NCBI RefSeq assembly: GCF_050908995.1
Contig: NC_135121.1
Location: forward strand, 7,874,001 to 7,938,000
DNA from: Andrena cerasifolii
Taxonomy: Eukaryota; Arthropoda; Insecta; Hymenoptera; Andrenidae
DNA length: 64,000 nt
Direction: 5' to 3'
The translations under genes and the position numbers were made by a program. The notes under the pieces were generated by a model that was given only the letters and a program-made list of their open reading frames with translations, did not search any database and was not told the origin of the DNA. This document shows positions 13,494 through 25,995 of the stretch, piece by piece. Positions within the stretch are counted from its first letter, which is position 1. Each line of letters begins with the position of its first letter.

Positions 13494-16042
13494 TAAAGGG
13501 TGAATAGATCTCGGCAGACTGTCTAGGGTGTGCACGCCCGGGGATGGCGTTTAAGCGGGCCTGCTGCAGGGTAATCTCGTTGCGCAGCCACGTAACCGTT
13601 CGCAGGATGTTGCTGCAATTCGTTCCCGGCGCGTGTTCCGCGAAGAAACTGCACCAGTTGCATCGCTCGCGAATGTTCACGCTGCGAGAAGTTTGCGCGG
13701 CTCGTTCCCGGAAGAACGGCCAGGAAAAAGGGGTTGTTCGGAAGTTCCGCTCTACCTTTTTCCCAGCCCCGGGTAACTGTTGCAGCGGTCGGGCTGTACC
13801 GTTTCGCCGCTTCGTTATGCGTAACGAGGAAAAACAACGCGGAGAACTCCGACGAGCAACTGGCGGTGTTTTTCGGTTCAGAGGCGGAAATTTAGAAGTC
13901 GAGCTTCCCCGGGGCTCCAGCTCCGTCTCTGGTTAGCCGAGGCGTGTGATTATTAGCAGCGTCATTTGGGAATCAGATATGTATTTTCGGCTCACTGTCG
14001 AATATGTTCTACCGTACACGCGTGCTCGTTAAACTTGCACAGGGAACACTGATTCTTCTCCTATCGTTTAAATTAAATGACAGTGGACGTGATGGGGGCT
14101 ATCCGCTTGACGAATGCGCCGTTGGTGTAATAGTGATTCAGCGCGTTAGACGGGCAAATTTTGTTATGTAACTAGGGCATCGGGACGTCGCGCGTGGATC
14201 GCGGATTAATTAAGTCTCCGATGTAATTAGCATCCTCTGGCGTAGCCTTTTTCTCTGCCCGTCGACGTTGAGGGAATCGCGGATATATCCGCACGCGACG
14301 CGGGAATATTAATCCATAATATGGGTACGTAATCCCCGGCGATAACTCTCAGGAGAAAACGTACCAGCGGACGGCACGTGTTTCTAATGGACCATCGATT
14401 TAGCATACGATTATTGGCGGTGTCCGTGTCACGAGCCGCTACCATCCAGTCTGTTAATTGTCAGTGGCATGTGGAAGCAATTATGAGGGCATTTTCGACC
14501 GCTGGTACGAGGGGGGGGGGGCGGAGAGGGGAGGGGGCGTAATTGTCTTCGCCGTGCACGCGAGATTTCGGGATTAAAGTCGTCGGGCTTCCATTAATTT
14601 CACTCGCGACGCTGGCTATTAAAAGCTACTAACGGCGATTAAAATCGTCTCGCCGCCCTGGAAGCCAAGCCGTACGTGTTAATGGGTCGAATGAACAAAC
14701 GGAAGATCGAATCCAATCGATATCTCGATGTGTGACGCGGATACTGGCCGGCTGCCAGGTGGAGCTGGATTTTGTTTCTGGTCAATTTGAAGTTACCTCG
14801 AACGTTTCCATCGAGGAGATGTGTGCCAATTTGAGGGAGGAAACTGGGAGAACCAGTTGGCTCTTTTATTGGAAGATGTAGCGAGATGAATTATTGCTAA
14901 TATTGATCCTGCTGGGAAATTAAAGCGGGGAATAATTAACGCGTGGAAATACGAGGTTCTAAAACTCTTCTTAAGACGAAGTCAGAGTTTATTCAAGAAA
15001 TTGCATGCTGATTTAACCATCTGACCCAACTTCCCAACAACATTGCTCTGCCCTCTTCCATTCTTCCTATTTCCAATAGCATCAATTTTATCGTAACTAC
15101 CCTCGAATCATCCCCCGCCCATTATCCATTCAAACATTCCAACGGACCGAATTAAAAACGGTCCCCTTTAAAAATCCCACTATCCACCGTGAAGAAATCA
15201 ATCTCGCTTCCGTGGTCAGCTGCAATTTCTTATTTATACTTCGTCCGGCTCCCGGAACAGCCCCAGAGACCCAGAGGGGATGGTTTCGCGGAGATTCGGC
15301 TTGCTCTTCACGAGGGCCCTGTATCGATCTGTGGCGGGCGGAGCAGGGGGATCCAGGCGTCGGTTAAGGGCGCACCCTGTCCACGGGAGAAAGTGCACTT
15401 TTACCAGGCAAGGGGCGACTGGGAGGCGCGAGTAGGAGCGTGTTCAAAACCATTATCCCCCGGCGAAATTGCGCTGGGGTGGCATTAATGGTACGGCGGC
15501 TGGCCCGCGACCCTTCACCGCTGCGAATATATCCGACGTTCTTTTTTTCGCCGTTGCATTTTTCATCGCCCCCGTGAACACGTGAACTCGCGCGTGCACG
15601 CAGGCTCGCGGCTACTTACCCTCTCGCAGCCGCGCCACTCGCCGACCTCCTCCACTGCGTTCCGAACGTGAACCCTCTTTCTTTCTCCCTCGCTCCCCCC
15701 TGGCCGTCTACTCCATCGTGCGTGTTTTATCGTCACGAAACGATGCACATTCGGCTGGCCCTGCAATTCTAGGAGCCGCGGGCCGACGTTTTGTTGGACA
15801 ACCCTTGGCGCCGCTTCCCGGCGGCTGTTGGACGTGATCGTTGTTGAAATTTCGTTGTTCAAGGCAGTTGATTCAGTGGAATGAATTCTGGTGCCTGTAG
15901 CGAGCGTCGCATTATAGCGCAATGCTTTTGTTCGTTTGTTTATTGTTCTTCCAATAACAAATGGTATAATGGATCATTCTTCGGTGTTGATAGGTCCAAT
16001 GAACGATTGTGACTGAGCTAATTAGGTAGTTGAGTTGAAGCA
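13494..16042. other. Non-coding stretch, nothing recognised
   Basis: GC-richer near 13540-13930 and 15190-15900, with overlapping short frames on both strands and no domain. A G-run of ten sits near 14510. No exon of the matrix gene was recognised. Confidence 0.45.
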
Positions 16043-16776
16043 TTTAGGGGAGGTTTTTCGTCTAAAAAGCGATTCATTCGTTTTTCGAATGTTCAACCTT
16101 TTAGAAATGTGCGTTTAAAAGGATTTGTTGAAATTCGTAAAATTCCCGAAGTTATAGGCACGTGAGTAGCGGCAAGTACATGGGTAACACCCGGCTACTC
16201 GGCACTCACGTAAAACTGTAAACGCGTTTTTCTCGAAACAGTGTTCTCAAAATCGGTGGAACCTGTATCTGCAAAAGTTATTATCCGATTCGACTGAAAC
16301 TTTTTTATTTTGAAGAATATACTTCTGGCTCGTGGACAGACCAGTACAATTATTTGAAAAATTAAAAATTTGTAATTTTTAAAGGCGTTGTATGGACGAA
16401 AAATATACGGGAAAAGTGATTTCGAACTTCAAGTGTCGTTATTTTCTAAAAATGTGTTTTTTTGTAATTTTTTCTGGTCTAGTCTACGAGCGAGTTTCGT
16501 GCCCTTTAATGATCTGGCATTGCTTTTTATTTCAGAACAATGGTTTAGGTGCTATAGGTTCTACAGATTTGGATGAATTTTTTGACGCCTCGACTTTAAC
16601 GACTCCCCAGTGCCATCTGCAATGATTAATTATAAAACAAAAAATATATTTCTATAGCTCAAGACATCCGCAATACAATGCAAAAACTCCCATTAAATTA
16701 TACGTAATCGTTTCCCTTTAATTAATTCCTAAACATCACCTATTTTTATGCGGTCTAAACCGGAACAGCCCCTTGA
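16043..16776. mobile_element. TTAA-type palindromic element, family 2 copy B
   Basis: Ends are TTTAGGGGAGG (left) and CCGGAACAGCCCCTTGA (right), degenerate TTAA flanks. The body repeats the blocks of 9302-10015 in the same order and orientation, with a small insertion of AT-rich sequence near 16350-16380. Open frames inside (16388-16625) are shared repeat sequence and not genes. Confidence 0.78.
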
Positions 16777-19700
16777 TGATAGAATGAATATGTTTTACAG
16801 ATGGAAGACTCGCGAGGCTATTAATGTTTTTTGTATGAAAAGTAATGGATTGTCTTTCATCCTTTTGAAACATCCTGCCTGTTTCTCCGTGGAGGATCGT
16901 CGACGTAACATCGGTGTGCACGGCGAACGAAACGGCGGGGTTAATGAAGACGAGATAATCTGGATCAAGGGGATAGGGAGCTGGCGTAAAAACGGCGAAC
17001 ACATTGTTTAAATTAAATTGAGCAAAACCGGGACTGCCGAGAATACGGAATCCCCGAATGAGAGAAAGAAATCGACTTTATTTACTGCTACACTTTTGGC
17101 AACGGGGAAAACTACGTTCCCCTCCATTTATCCTGCTCGGTTTTTCCGTGCACGCGCGCGACCCGCGCTCTTCTTATTTCTCAATTTACATGCTACACCC
17201 TTTTCCTTCTCTTTATAATGAATTTTTTCCGGCTCCCCTTGATTTCCACAGAATTACTCGTCTCTTTTATAATGTCCCCAGGATTTCTGTCTTCGTTACG
17301 TACTCGCGCTGCAAGCGCCGCTCGCTTTGTTTATAATTAACGATTACTTGGAGTGCACTGCGGCGTGGCAATTAACAGGTGTGTCGCTAAAACTTCATTA
17401 ATTGCCACTGTGCACGGAATAATAAAGATATCTGGCTTCGCTGCATGTACGAATGGTAATATGACTAATGGAGTTTCGCATCATTCGCTGAGGCAATATA
17501 ATTTTGAGTGAGTGTAAAGCTTTTTGAATGTGGTCGCCGGCGGTTGTAATTTAATCGTACAATTAATCGCTGAATGTGCACGGAGAGTGCTCGCATCACT
17601 CACATATTATACTACCACTTTTGTTGCCGTCCAAATGCTTCTCAGTTGCGCTGCGAATCGCTTCGTTGAATTACGTGGACATAAAATCCCAGATTAAGGA
17701 ACGGAACATCGGGAATCATTGGAGATTAGTTAACCCATTGAATCGGTAAATTCATTCGCCGTAATCGGAAGTGAGAATGTGCAACTGAATTTTGTTTCTA
17801 ACAATCCGTGTTTCGCCTTAGGTGATAGGATGCTCGTCTTACCAGGCGCCTCCGAACCCGTTCCCTCCTCACTGGCATTGAAGCAGAATCATGTTAACCT
17901 CTTATTTGCCTGTATCGCGGAAATCTCATAATCACACAGCGCGCGCTGCAGTTTCCGATAAACCAGGCGCTAATTTGACGCGCCTGGATCAGATTGAATC
18001 GAGAAAACTTGCTCCCTCCGAGATCTCCTGTTTTGCATAATTACAAGGTGCATGATATCGATGCCTTCTCGCGTACGCCAGCCCTCCGCCGGGCTCCTTC
18101 CGACGTAACTATGCGCGTCACGGAGACTTCATCGTTTCCCCGGTACCTCTGAAGGAAGAATACACACGAAACTCGAAGACGTAACATCGGAGATGAATAA
18201 AGTAACTCGAGGCACCGCAATAATATTACCGCCACAAAAAGGAGGAATAAAATCGTAACTACAAGGAAACGAGATCCAGACGTAGCGAAGGAACAAAAAG
18301 AAACGTCGACAGTGGGGGCGCCCTGAGAGGAAATACAGAGTTGAGAGGAAGAAAGACGAAGAATGCGAGGGAAGAGAGGAGTGGCCACAGCAAAGAGCAG
18401 GCGGGGAAAGGGTTATTAGCATTCGTGTTGTAGGACATCGCGACATAAGCAGCCAGTTTGCGAAAGCTCCGTGTCAGAGACACCGGGGAGGCCTTTTGAT
18501 CCTGCTAATTTGCATGAAGGCACGCCCCGAATGGTAAAGCGATCAATCAAGTCACCGCGTTGAACAAGCACCGTCGCCGTCTATGGTCGTTCTCGGCGAA
18601 AGCTCGTGGAAGCTCCTTCGTCTAGCTCTGATCGACCGCAACCCACGCCTCAACGGGCTAGTTCCCCCGCACGCCTCGGTGAATCTTAAATTGACCGCGC
18701 TTTCGCGCCAGAATCATATTAACCGGTTAGAGCTTCCGCTTTTATGCGCTCCCCGCCGTATAACGGGGCCGCGTTGTTGGCCACTTTGCATGCAAATAGA
18801 GGGCCCGCGGTTGCCCGTGGCCGAATCCCTCTTTTTCCGTCCCCCGAGGGGCGGGCGAGCGGACATTAGAACCGCGAATTTTAGAATTTCCAGCTTGTTT
18901 CGCCGCGTGAACTCGTTAGCCAGCGAAGGTCTTTACTTTGCGCGGCGCTCTGGCGCGAAAATCGTAACGAAATTGTCCGCCGAGTTAAACAAGGGGGGGG
19001 GGGCGCGAGCCGCGTTAATGGGGCGACCCATCGCAGCTATTCGGCATTCGAGCGAAACAGTCGGGGGTGGATGCGTATACAGAGGTCTCGCATTGCAAGA
19101 GAGGGATGAAAGGGTCGATGAGTAAAGGTAAGAGAAACTCTCGAGTTTACAGGTCGGATTGCCTGTAACAGGCGTCGAACTTTACTTCAGTTTACGGAAG
19201 CGCGAGTTTCGTTTACCCTTCTTGTCGGTCGACGCTGGTTTCCGGGTTCGGTATGAAATTCGCGACGCGTGGATTCACCCCCTTCGAATAATAAAAAAGC
19301 AAGTGCTGAATCGGAAGATGTTGGAGGGGCGGGAGAAGGAGGGTCCTTATCGATTATGTGAGTTATAAAAGTCGCAAACATAGATTGGATAGGTTGTTAC
19401 GAGGCTGCACGATTTCCCTGTACGTAGATACCAGTGTCTGTCAAACAGTTCCCAAGATTCTATCAAACTTTCGGAATGGAATCGGTGAACCACAACGCTA
19501 TGAGGTCGCGCGGAAACTTGTCGATTGCGACACTCTTCTGTTCAGCGTGGCTTGCAAATCTTCGCCGGCGATAAATCGCACCCCGTGGTCCGGGGCAACT
19601 GAAGTGGTTAATTGAGGCAACCGGCGAGGAACTGCTCCTGGCCGCCAGCCAAAGTCACGGATCATAGGTGTGGAACAGTAAAACGGAGGTTGCCGGTCCT

Positions 19701-19891
19701 ATTCAAGCGATTATTCATATCGTACGGTTGAAAAATCCCAGTAAACCACGCAGCTAATAAGGCGGTTGATATACACTTAGCTTTCGATTCTCGTTCAGTC
19801 AAGCTTTTGATAAATTGAGGGTAGGAAGTTTGTAGGTTGACGAAACGGCTATCATTTTTTCATAAACATCTTTCTTACGCTTTATCTTTAC
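16777..19891. other. Non-coding stretch, nothing recognised
   Basis: Contains a 180-codon plus-strand frame (18583-19125) with proline- and arginine-rich low-complexity translation and a run of ten G near 18992. It shows no domain and I do not call it a gene. Confidence 0.45.
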
Positions 19892-20625
19892 TTAAGGGGA
19901 GGTTCCGGTCTAGAGCCCCAAAAAATAGGCGATCTTTAGGAATTAATTAATGGAAAACTACTATATATCATTTAATGAGACTTTTTGCATTGTATTAAAG
20001 ATGTCTTAAGTTATAGAAATATATTTTTTGTTTTATGATTAATCATTGCAGACGGCACTGGGGAGTCGTTAAAGTCAAGGCGTCAAAAAAAATGATCAAA
20101 ATTGGTGGGACCTGTATCCCTAAAAGTTATTATCCGATTCGACTGAAACTTTTTTTATTTTGAAGAATATATTTCTGGCTAGGGGGGAAACCAGAAAAAA
20201 TGCAAAAATTACATTTTTTAAGAAAATAACGACACATGAAGTTTGAAATCACTTTCCCCCTATATTTTTCGTCCTTTCAACGCCTTTGAAAATTATAAAA
20301 TTTCAATTTTTGTATTTTTCTGGTTTCCCTCCTAGCCAGAAGTATATTCTTCAAAGTAAAAAAAGTTCCAGTCGAATCGGATAATAACTTTCGGAGATAT
20401 AGGTCACACCGTTTTGAGAAGCCTGTTTCGAGAAAAACGCGTTTAAAGTTTTACGTGAGTGCCGAGTAGCCGGGTGTTACTCATGCATAAGCCGCTACTC
20501 AAATGCCTATAACTTCGGGAATTTTACGATTTCCAACAAATCCTTTGAAACACGTATTCCTAAAAGGTTGAACATTCGAAAAATGAAATAAAAAAATCGA
20601 CTTATAGATCGGAACCTTCCCTTAA
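19892..20625. mobile_element. TTAA-flanked palindromic element, family 2 copy C (best preserved)
   Basis: Perfect TTAA on both sides, with GGGGAGGTTCCGGTCTAGA at the left and GGAACCTTCCC at the right. Nested inverted arms lie inside: AGTTATTATCCGATTCGACT near 20120 is answered by its complement near 20380. The orientation is opposite to the copies at 9302 and 16043. No coding capacity. Confidence 0.83.
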
Positions 20626-20826
20626 GGTACGTATCCACGACGACACTTTGGTGTCTACATCAAGTGCTTTTTGTGTCTAGCTAGAGCTAGCTGCAACTCC
20701 CGCGCCGATAGGTCAAATTCAGTGTCGCGGACTGCTCTGGGCAGTTTCCAATCTTCCGAAAAATTTTTTGAGTGTCGCATACACTTCATCTAGACACAAA
20801 AGTGTCGTCGTGTATACGTACCTTAC
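20622..20826. mobile_element. Small TTAA-type inverted-repeat element abutting family 2 copy C
   Basis: About 205 bp. The left end GGTACGTATCCACGACGACAC follows the shared TTAA. The right end, in complement, reads GGTACGTATACACGACGACAC before TTAC. Arms are about 30 bp, with GTGTCTA motifs just inside. It shares the TTAA at 20622 with the preceding element, so one inserted at the edge of the other. Confidence 0.7.
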
Positions 20827-23331
20827 CTGCAGGCGGTTTCCGACTTTTCAGAATTGTTAACTTACTCTCATCATCTCCGCTTGCCACAGAAACAATCCAC
20901 AAAGCACCCCCTCCTTCTAGTATCCTCAAAGAACCGATCGTTTCCATGGATGCAGTTCATCTTGACAGACCATCCTTTGCGGCAGTCTCGGGGAATCAAA
21001 GCGATCCTGAGACGAATCTCCCTGTTTGTCGGTCAGATCCAGCGGTTCTTCGCCTGCCCCTCCTCCGCGCGTTTCGCAAGTTAATACGGATAAACAATAA
21101 AATCGACGGCGTGTCCCGTCGCGTCGCGATAATCAATGGTATAAACTCGTGGGCTGCGAGCAAGCACGTCGTGTCCGTTTCGTCGTGGACGGTAAAAATG
21201 CGAGGGCACGAGCGGAAGTGCATCGCGGTCACACGTGCCGGCCAGCAGGAGCGCCCCTGCCTGCAAACGAGAGCCATTGCCTGATCCATTTCGCTCGATT
21301 AGCCCTTCGTCGTACCCCGTAATTTCGGAGTAACATTAAACCGTCGCTACTCTCGCCGACCCCTTTTTCGGTGGCCGTCGCCGAACGATTAAAAATGCGG
21401 AACACCGGAGCCTGACTCGAATTCGTCGCGGTAATGAAGGCTGACCACCAGAACGGTAAACGGTTGAACGCTGAATTCGTTTTGCGGGAATGATGCCTGC
21501 TGATTTCTTCCTCCGCTGGAATACAAACAATCCGATTTTTCGGTTCGTTACGCGCCGCGTTGCGCATACACGGCGCTTCTAAAATGTTTGGTCAGAAATT
21601 GCTGGCCCCTTCTGCGGTAAGGGTGGGTGATTTTGGCAGTTCAAGGTCGCTTCTGTGAATCGGCATTCTGTTTGATAAGTAGAATACCCGATGAATCTGA
21701 TGAAATTTGAATGGAAGGAGGAATGAAGATGGAGTTGTATTTTCTCTCCTCGTGCTTGTGCGACTTTTCTTTTCACCCCTTGCGTATCGTCTATACTTTT
21801 CTTCCTTTTCCACTCTTCATAGCTTCCCTCTTTGCTCCTCCAGGTCGCTCTCCATTTCACCCCTGTCAATCCGACTCCGTAACCCCCTGTTCACGTTTTC
21901 TCCTCGCGAACTTCCCTCTTTTTCACAACCACAAAAGTATAGTGCGGTTCGTCAAGTAAAGCTCTATTATACGACCGCCTGCGAAGATCAGTGGATGTTA
22001 TTCTATTTCCATGTTCCTCCGGCGCAAGTTTTTCCATTCCCTTTGTCGAGCTGATTTATCGCCACCCTTACACCCGCTTGTACTACTAGCAAGGCCCTTC
22101 TCCTCCTCTGCACCGCACCGTCCCTTTGACTGATAGTCGGCTCCGCATCGCCAACGGTAACGGATGTTCCGTAAGCCTCGCACGTCCCTGGAATTCTCGA
22201 TTCCCGGCTTCCTGTCTATCCCTCTTCCGTCACCCTTGACTTTAACCATATTTCTTCGTTTCCTCGGCTGCTCCAAGGAGATCGGAGGGAGGGCTGAAAG
22301 GGTCGTGGGCGACCCTTCAGACTAATAGGGGGGCGCGGTAATTAAAACGAATGCACGTAACGAAATCTATACACCTGTATACACTGAATTGGAAGCTATT
22401 GGATTCGAAGCTTCTGCATTATCCTTGCATCGCGTCGAACTTGTACTTGCAACCGAAATCCATTGCATCGGCCAGAAACGCGTCCATTAAGCCTCTAGTG
22501 AATAGATTTTTAATTCAGTTGGAAAAATTAGACTAGTCTAATTCGGGGATGAAAAGGCGGTTACCGGCCAAGCCTCACTTCACAGGTGTAAATTATTTTT
22601 CGCTTTCAAATCTATATTAAATTCGACAGATTACTACACAAACTACTTACCAATAATTTTCTTTAGCTGTACGGTGTCGGGATGTATTTTATATGATTTT
22701 TTTACTTTCCCAAATAATTTTCGCAGCATGCTTGGCTCAAAAATGCACTTCAAACTAGATTTCTGTCAAATCGAAACGTCAGATTGGCATGTTTCTTAGG
22801 CGAATATGTGCGGTGTGGCAATACTTTTAAGGCTGGCAACTGAGAATTCTGAGAAAAAAAATTATAGGCGCCCAACTCCTGGATTAAACAGGTGCCCGCC
22901 TTAAGGCAGGCGTATGCACTAGAGGGTTAAATTATACGTATAAATTTCATATGAAATTGCAGGAAAGATACAGCAATATTTGCTCCTTTTAAAACACAAA
23001 TTTCGGACCACGAATGCTGCCTGGAGACACCTTGGGGCCACCCGAAGGAACGTGCTGCCACGGGGCAGGCACGGTGCATTAATGCAACAGAAACGGCTTA
23101 CAAGGGAAAGCAGAATTGTTGCGAAATTGCGACAGGGGCGTTGATAATATCACGGGCACCGCGAGCAGGATGTCCGCGAATAATCCGCAGCGGGTCGCAC
23201 GATTTATCAAGCGCATTTACGTCGCGCTAACGCGTGTCACGCTCGATGTACAATGACGATAATAATAATAAGAATAATGAGGCCCTCCCCGCCCCCTTTT
23301 CCCCTCTAACGATGGTAATTTTTGCTTGCAG
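20827..23331. other. Non-coding stretch before the first visible exon
   Basis: Presumed intron, since the exon at 23332 has a phase-1 acceptor. It contains short GC-rich frames (20772-21290) without domains and pyrimidine-rich tracts near 21730-22100. No EGF or FN3 exon was recognised; a search for a TGC-G|GT donor gave only implausible candidates. Confidence 0.5.
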
Positions 23332-23533
23332 AGGCTGAAGTGAGATCACCCCGTTTCACAGGCTCCGGCTGGCTAGCGTTCCCCGCTTTAAAGGCTGCTT
23401 ACAAGCACGTCCAATTAGAACTGGAATTTCGCCCGGAGGCGTGGGACGGAATTTTGCTTCTCGCCGGGGAGAGGGACGATCTCCAGGGTGACTTCATGGC
23501 CTTGATATTGCATCATGGCTTTATCGAATTCAG
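23332..23533 (+). CDS. Egflam: Pikachurin-like gene, exon with first half of LG1
   Basis: Internal exon encoding residues 1-68 of the visible part, the N-terminal half of a laminin G domain (LG1). It enters through a pyrimidine-rich acceptor ending GCAG in phase 1 and leaves at CAG|GTAACG in phase 2. LG hallmarks are visible: F-x-G then a WLAFP strand, LELEFRP, WDGILLLAG, and GDFMAL followed by GFIEFR. LG domains are beta-sandwiches that bind glycans and receptors outside the cell; in vertebrates pikachurin binds dystroglycan at photoreceptor synapses. The first codon is split (x|AG). If the missing base is G, the junction reads Glu, as is usual just after an EGF domain. No start codon or signal peptide belongs here, so the gene begins upstream. 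Identity is from remembered family patterns; agrin or perlecan LG1 is the main alternative. Confidence 0.88.
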
Positions 23534-24408
23534 GTAACGATATCACGTCATAAACCTTCCAGCCGCTTAAAGGGTGTAGTCGGGATAATTGTGCCACGGA
23601 ACTGGGACGACGTACCAAAACCCTCGGGTGTTATAATGGGACCCGAATTTTAGGAAATTCTACAATTGACAAGCGAACCTCTCAAATTTCAGGATCATTT
23701 CCAAGATCGATCTACATTGAATAACCAATTTTCCAGCTGCAATTGCTCGTAACGAATAACTGCATACGAAATTCAGGAGCACGGTTCAGATTTGTTGCGC
23801 CTTTTAATGGAATGCGAGCGGCGAACTTGCCCTCGCAGAGGTAATCGTAGATTCTTAGGTATCATAAAATCCACCGTGTCATTAAATCCTCGCGAAAGAG
23901 CGAGTCGAACGCGAGCTTGCCGTCTGATAAACGCGTTCGTCCTAAAATCGAGGACGATGCTAGAAGTCGATCGATCGGAACAGTATAACGAGCCCGGTGT
24001 TCGCTGCACGCCACGCTCCGTCTGCCACGTGCATCGCCGAATTATGCCTCGCAACTTTCCCCAACTGCCGGCAATAACCAAAGTTTCGCCGGGACTTCAT
24101 TGCCCTATTAGCGGCAGGACATCAAAGGATTCGCGCGGGACCGCGATTTACTTCGATTTACCGCGATACACCGTCGCTCGTTGTCGCAGCGACGGGGGCG
24201 GGGTGCGCGATCCGCGGAACTTGCGTTGAACTCGGCTCGAAGACAGTGTCGTTCCGTTCTCCGCGCTCGTCTCGACACGAATGAAGTCTAATTTCCATCG
24301 ATAGGACCCTGTGTCTGGGCCTGCGTTTGCAGGGCTACATGGCGTAACTAGCTTTCGAATAGAGTAGCGCTCAGATGTACATTTCACCTTTGCGATCTTG
24401 GTTCCACG
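23534..24408. other. Intron, nothing recognised
   Basis: Start of the first visible intron. Some overlapping short frames on both strands, no domain, no repeat ends found. Confidence 0.5.
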
Positions 24409-24413
24409 CGTCG

Positions 24414-25442
24414 CACAGTGGTTCGAGCATACTGCATGCTAGCTGGACAAAATTATTTTTTCGCGGTATTGGGTTTATACGGGTTCAAATTGGTAGAAAC
24501 AAACCTGATTCGTATAACAGTTTATTATTTCACTACAAATTTCAATAAAATAAAAATATGACTAATTTAGTAAAGGAAAAAGAATAAAACGACAGTATTG
24601 CACTTTAACTATAATTATCTGTTGCAACATTATGTTTATTCCTGTAATTTCTGAGCTTTCTGTGGAGTTTAAAAAAATTTCGAGCCACAGTTGACTCACC
24701 TAACATAAAATGGCTATTAAAACAGTGTTTTGCTATATGTTCCACGTCGTTCCACGCAACAAGGATTGAATGTAGGGAAAGTGTAGACTTTCTAGTTTTT
24801 TTAATCACACGATCGATCTGCGAAAATTTGCAAAACTATATTTTGTGAATTTTTTTCGAGTGCGACGCTCGGCAGAAGAGATAGCACTGTTGTTATATTT
24901 CAGACTCTATAATGTAATGTAATGTAATTAACAAGAAATTAATAGATATAAGGCACACTTATAGTTATAGTTAATCTATAATACGTATAGAGTCTGAAAT
25001 ATAACAACTGTGAAAACAATTCACAAAATATAGTTTTGCAAATTTCTGCAGATCGATCATGTGATTAAAAAAACTAAAAAGTCTCTACTTTCCGTACATT
25101 CAACCCTTGTAGCGTGGAACGACGTGGAACATATAATAAAATACTGTTTTAATAGCCATTTTATGTTAGGTGAGTCAACTGTGGCTCGAAATTTTTTTTA
25201 AAATTCCATAGAAAACTTAGAACTTACAGAAATAATCATAATGTTATAACTGATAATTATAGTTAAAGCACAATATCTACTGTCGCTTTGTTCTTTTTCC
25301 TTTATTGAATTAGTCATATTTTTATTTTATTGATATTTTTGGTGAAATAATAAACTGTGACACAATTTGAACCCCATATAAACCCAATACCGCGAGAAAA
25401 TAATTTTGTCCAGCTAGCATGTAGTATACTCGAAGCACTGTG
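24414..25442. mobile_element. Foldback element with CACAGTG ends and CGTCG flanks (Transib-like), copy 1
   Basis: A 1029-bp near-perfect palindrome centred near 24930. The left end is CACAGTGGTTCGAGCATAC; the right end, in complement, is CACAGTGCTTCGAGTATAC. It is flanked by CGTCG at 24409-24413 and again at 25443-25447, in direct orientation, as a target duplication would be. From established knowledge, Transib transposons make 5-bp, GC-rich duplications and end in a sequence like the RAG recombination-signal heptamer CACAGTG. There is no coding capacity, and the short minus-strand frame at 24605-24808 is arm sequence. Confidence 0.72.
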
Positions 25443-25447
25443 CGTCG

Positions 25448-25990
25448 TCTTGTGTTTGGTGCAGGCATACTTTGATCTCTGAAGATATATACTTCTTGGT
25501 AGCTACACGTGCTGAAAGATCTCTAAGACTAGCGAGCAGCTAAGTGCACCGAGTCGATTAACTTTCAAAGCTGGTCTTCTGATAGGACATACCGATTTCT
25601 TCTCTTAGTAGGAATATTACAGTTCGCTTGATTCGCGTTCAAAAAACTATGAAAAATATTCAAATGAAATTTCAACTCGTGCTCCATAGAATCCAGCTTG
25701 CAAAGGGCCGGGAGTGGTGTCGTATAAATGAAGTTCGCTGGCAGTGGATTTTGCTAACGTTGAAGGCGCGGGAACGACGAAGTTTTCCGGGGAAGTTTTA
25801 CGGGACACTTTATCCGCGTAACGTACTGGGGGGTCGTTCCGCGAGAGTTTGACGTGATCATTAATTAAGAATTCCAAACGGGGTCTAATTTTTCGTTTAT
25901 AGCTTAATAACCCGTGACTGCCGGCGGAGTAACAGACGATTTATGAAATTCAGAAGTTCCGTTGATGGCGCGAAAATTTCCCTGTCAACA
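25448..25990. other. Intron spacer between two Transib-like foldbacks
   Basis: About 540 bp with no recognised gene or repeat. Short frames in both directions at 25628-25877 overlap and have no domain. Confidence 0.5.
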
Positions 25991-25995
25991 CGTCG

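Noticed and set aside
18583..19125. 180-codon plus-strand frame
   Set aside because: Arginine-rich, with a glycine stretch coming from a G-run. No domain or start context.
21570..21620. Possible donor TGCG|GTAAGG as end of the missing upstream EGF exon
   Set aside because: The frame has a stop a few codons upstream and no EGF cysteine pattern.
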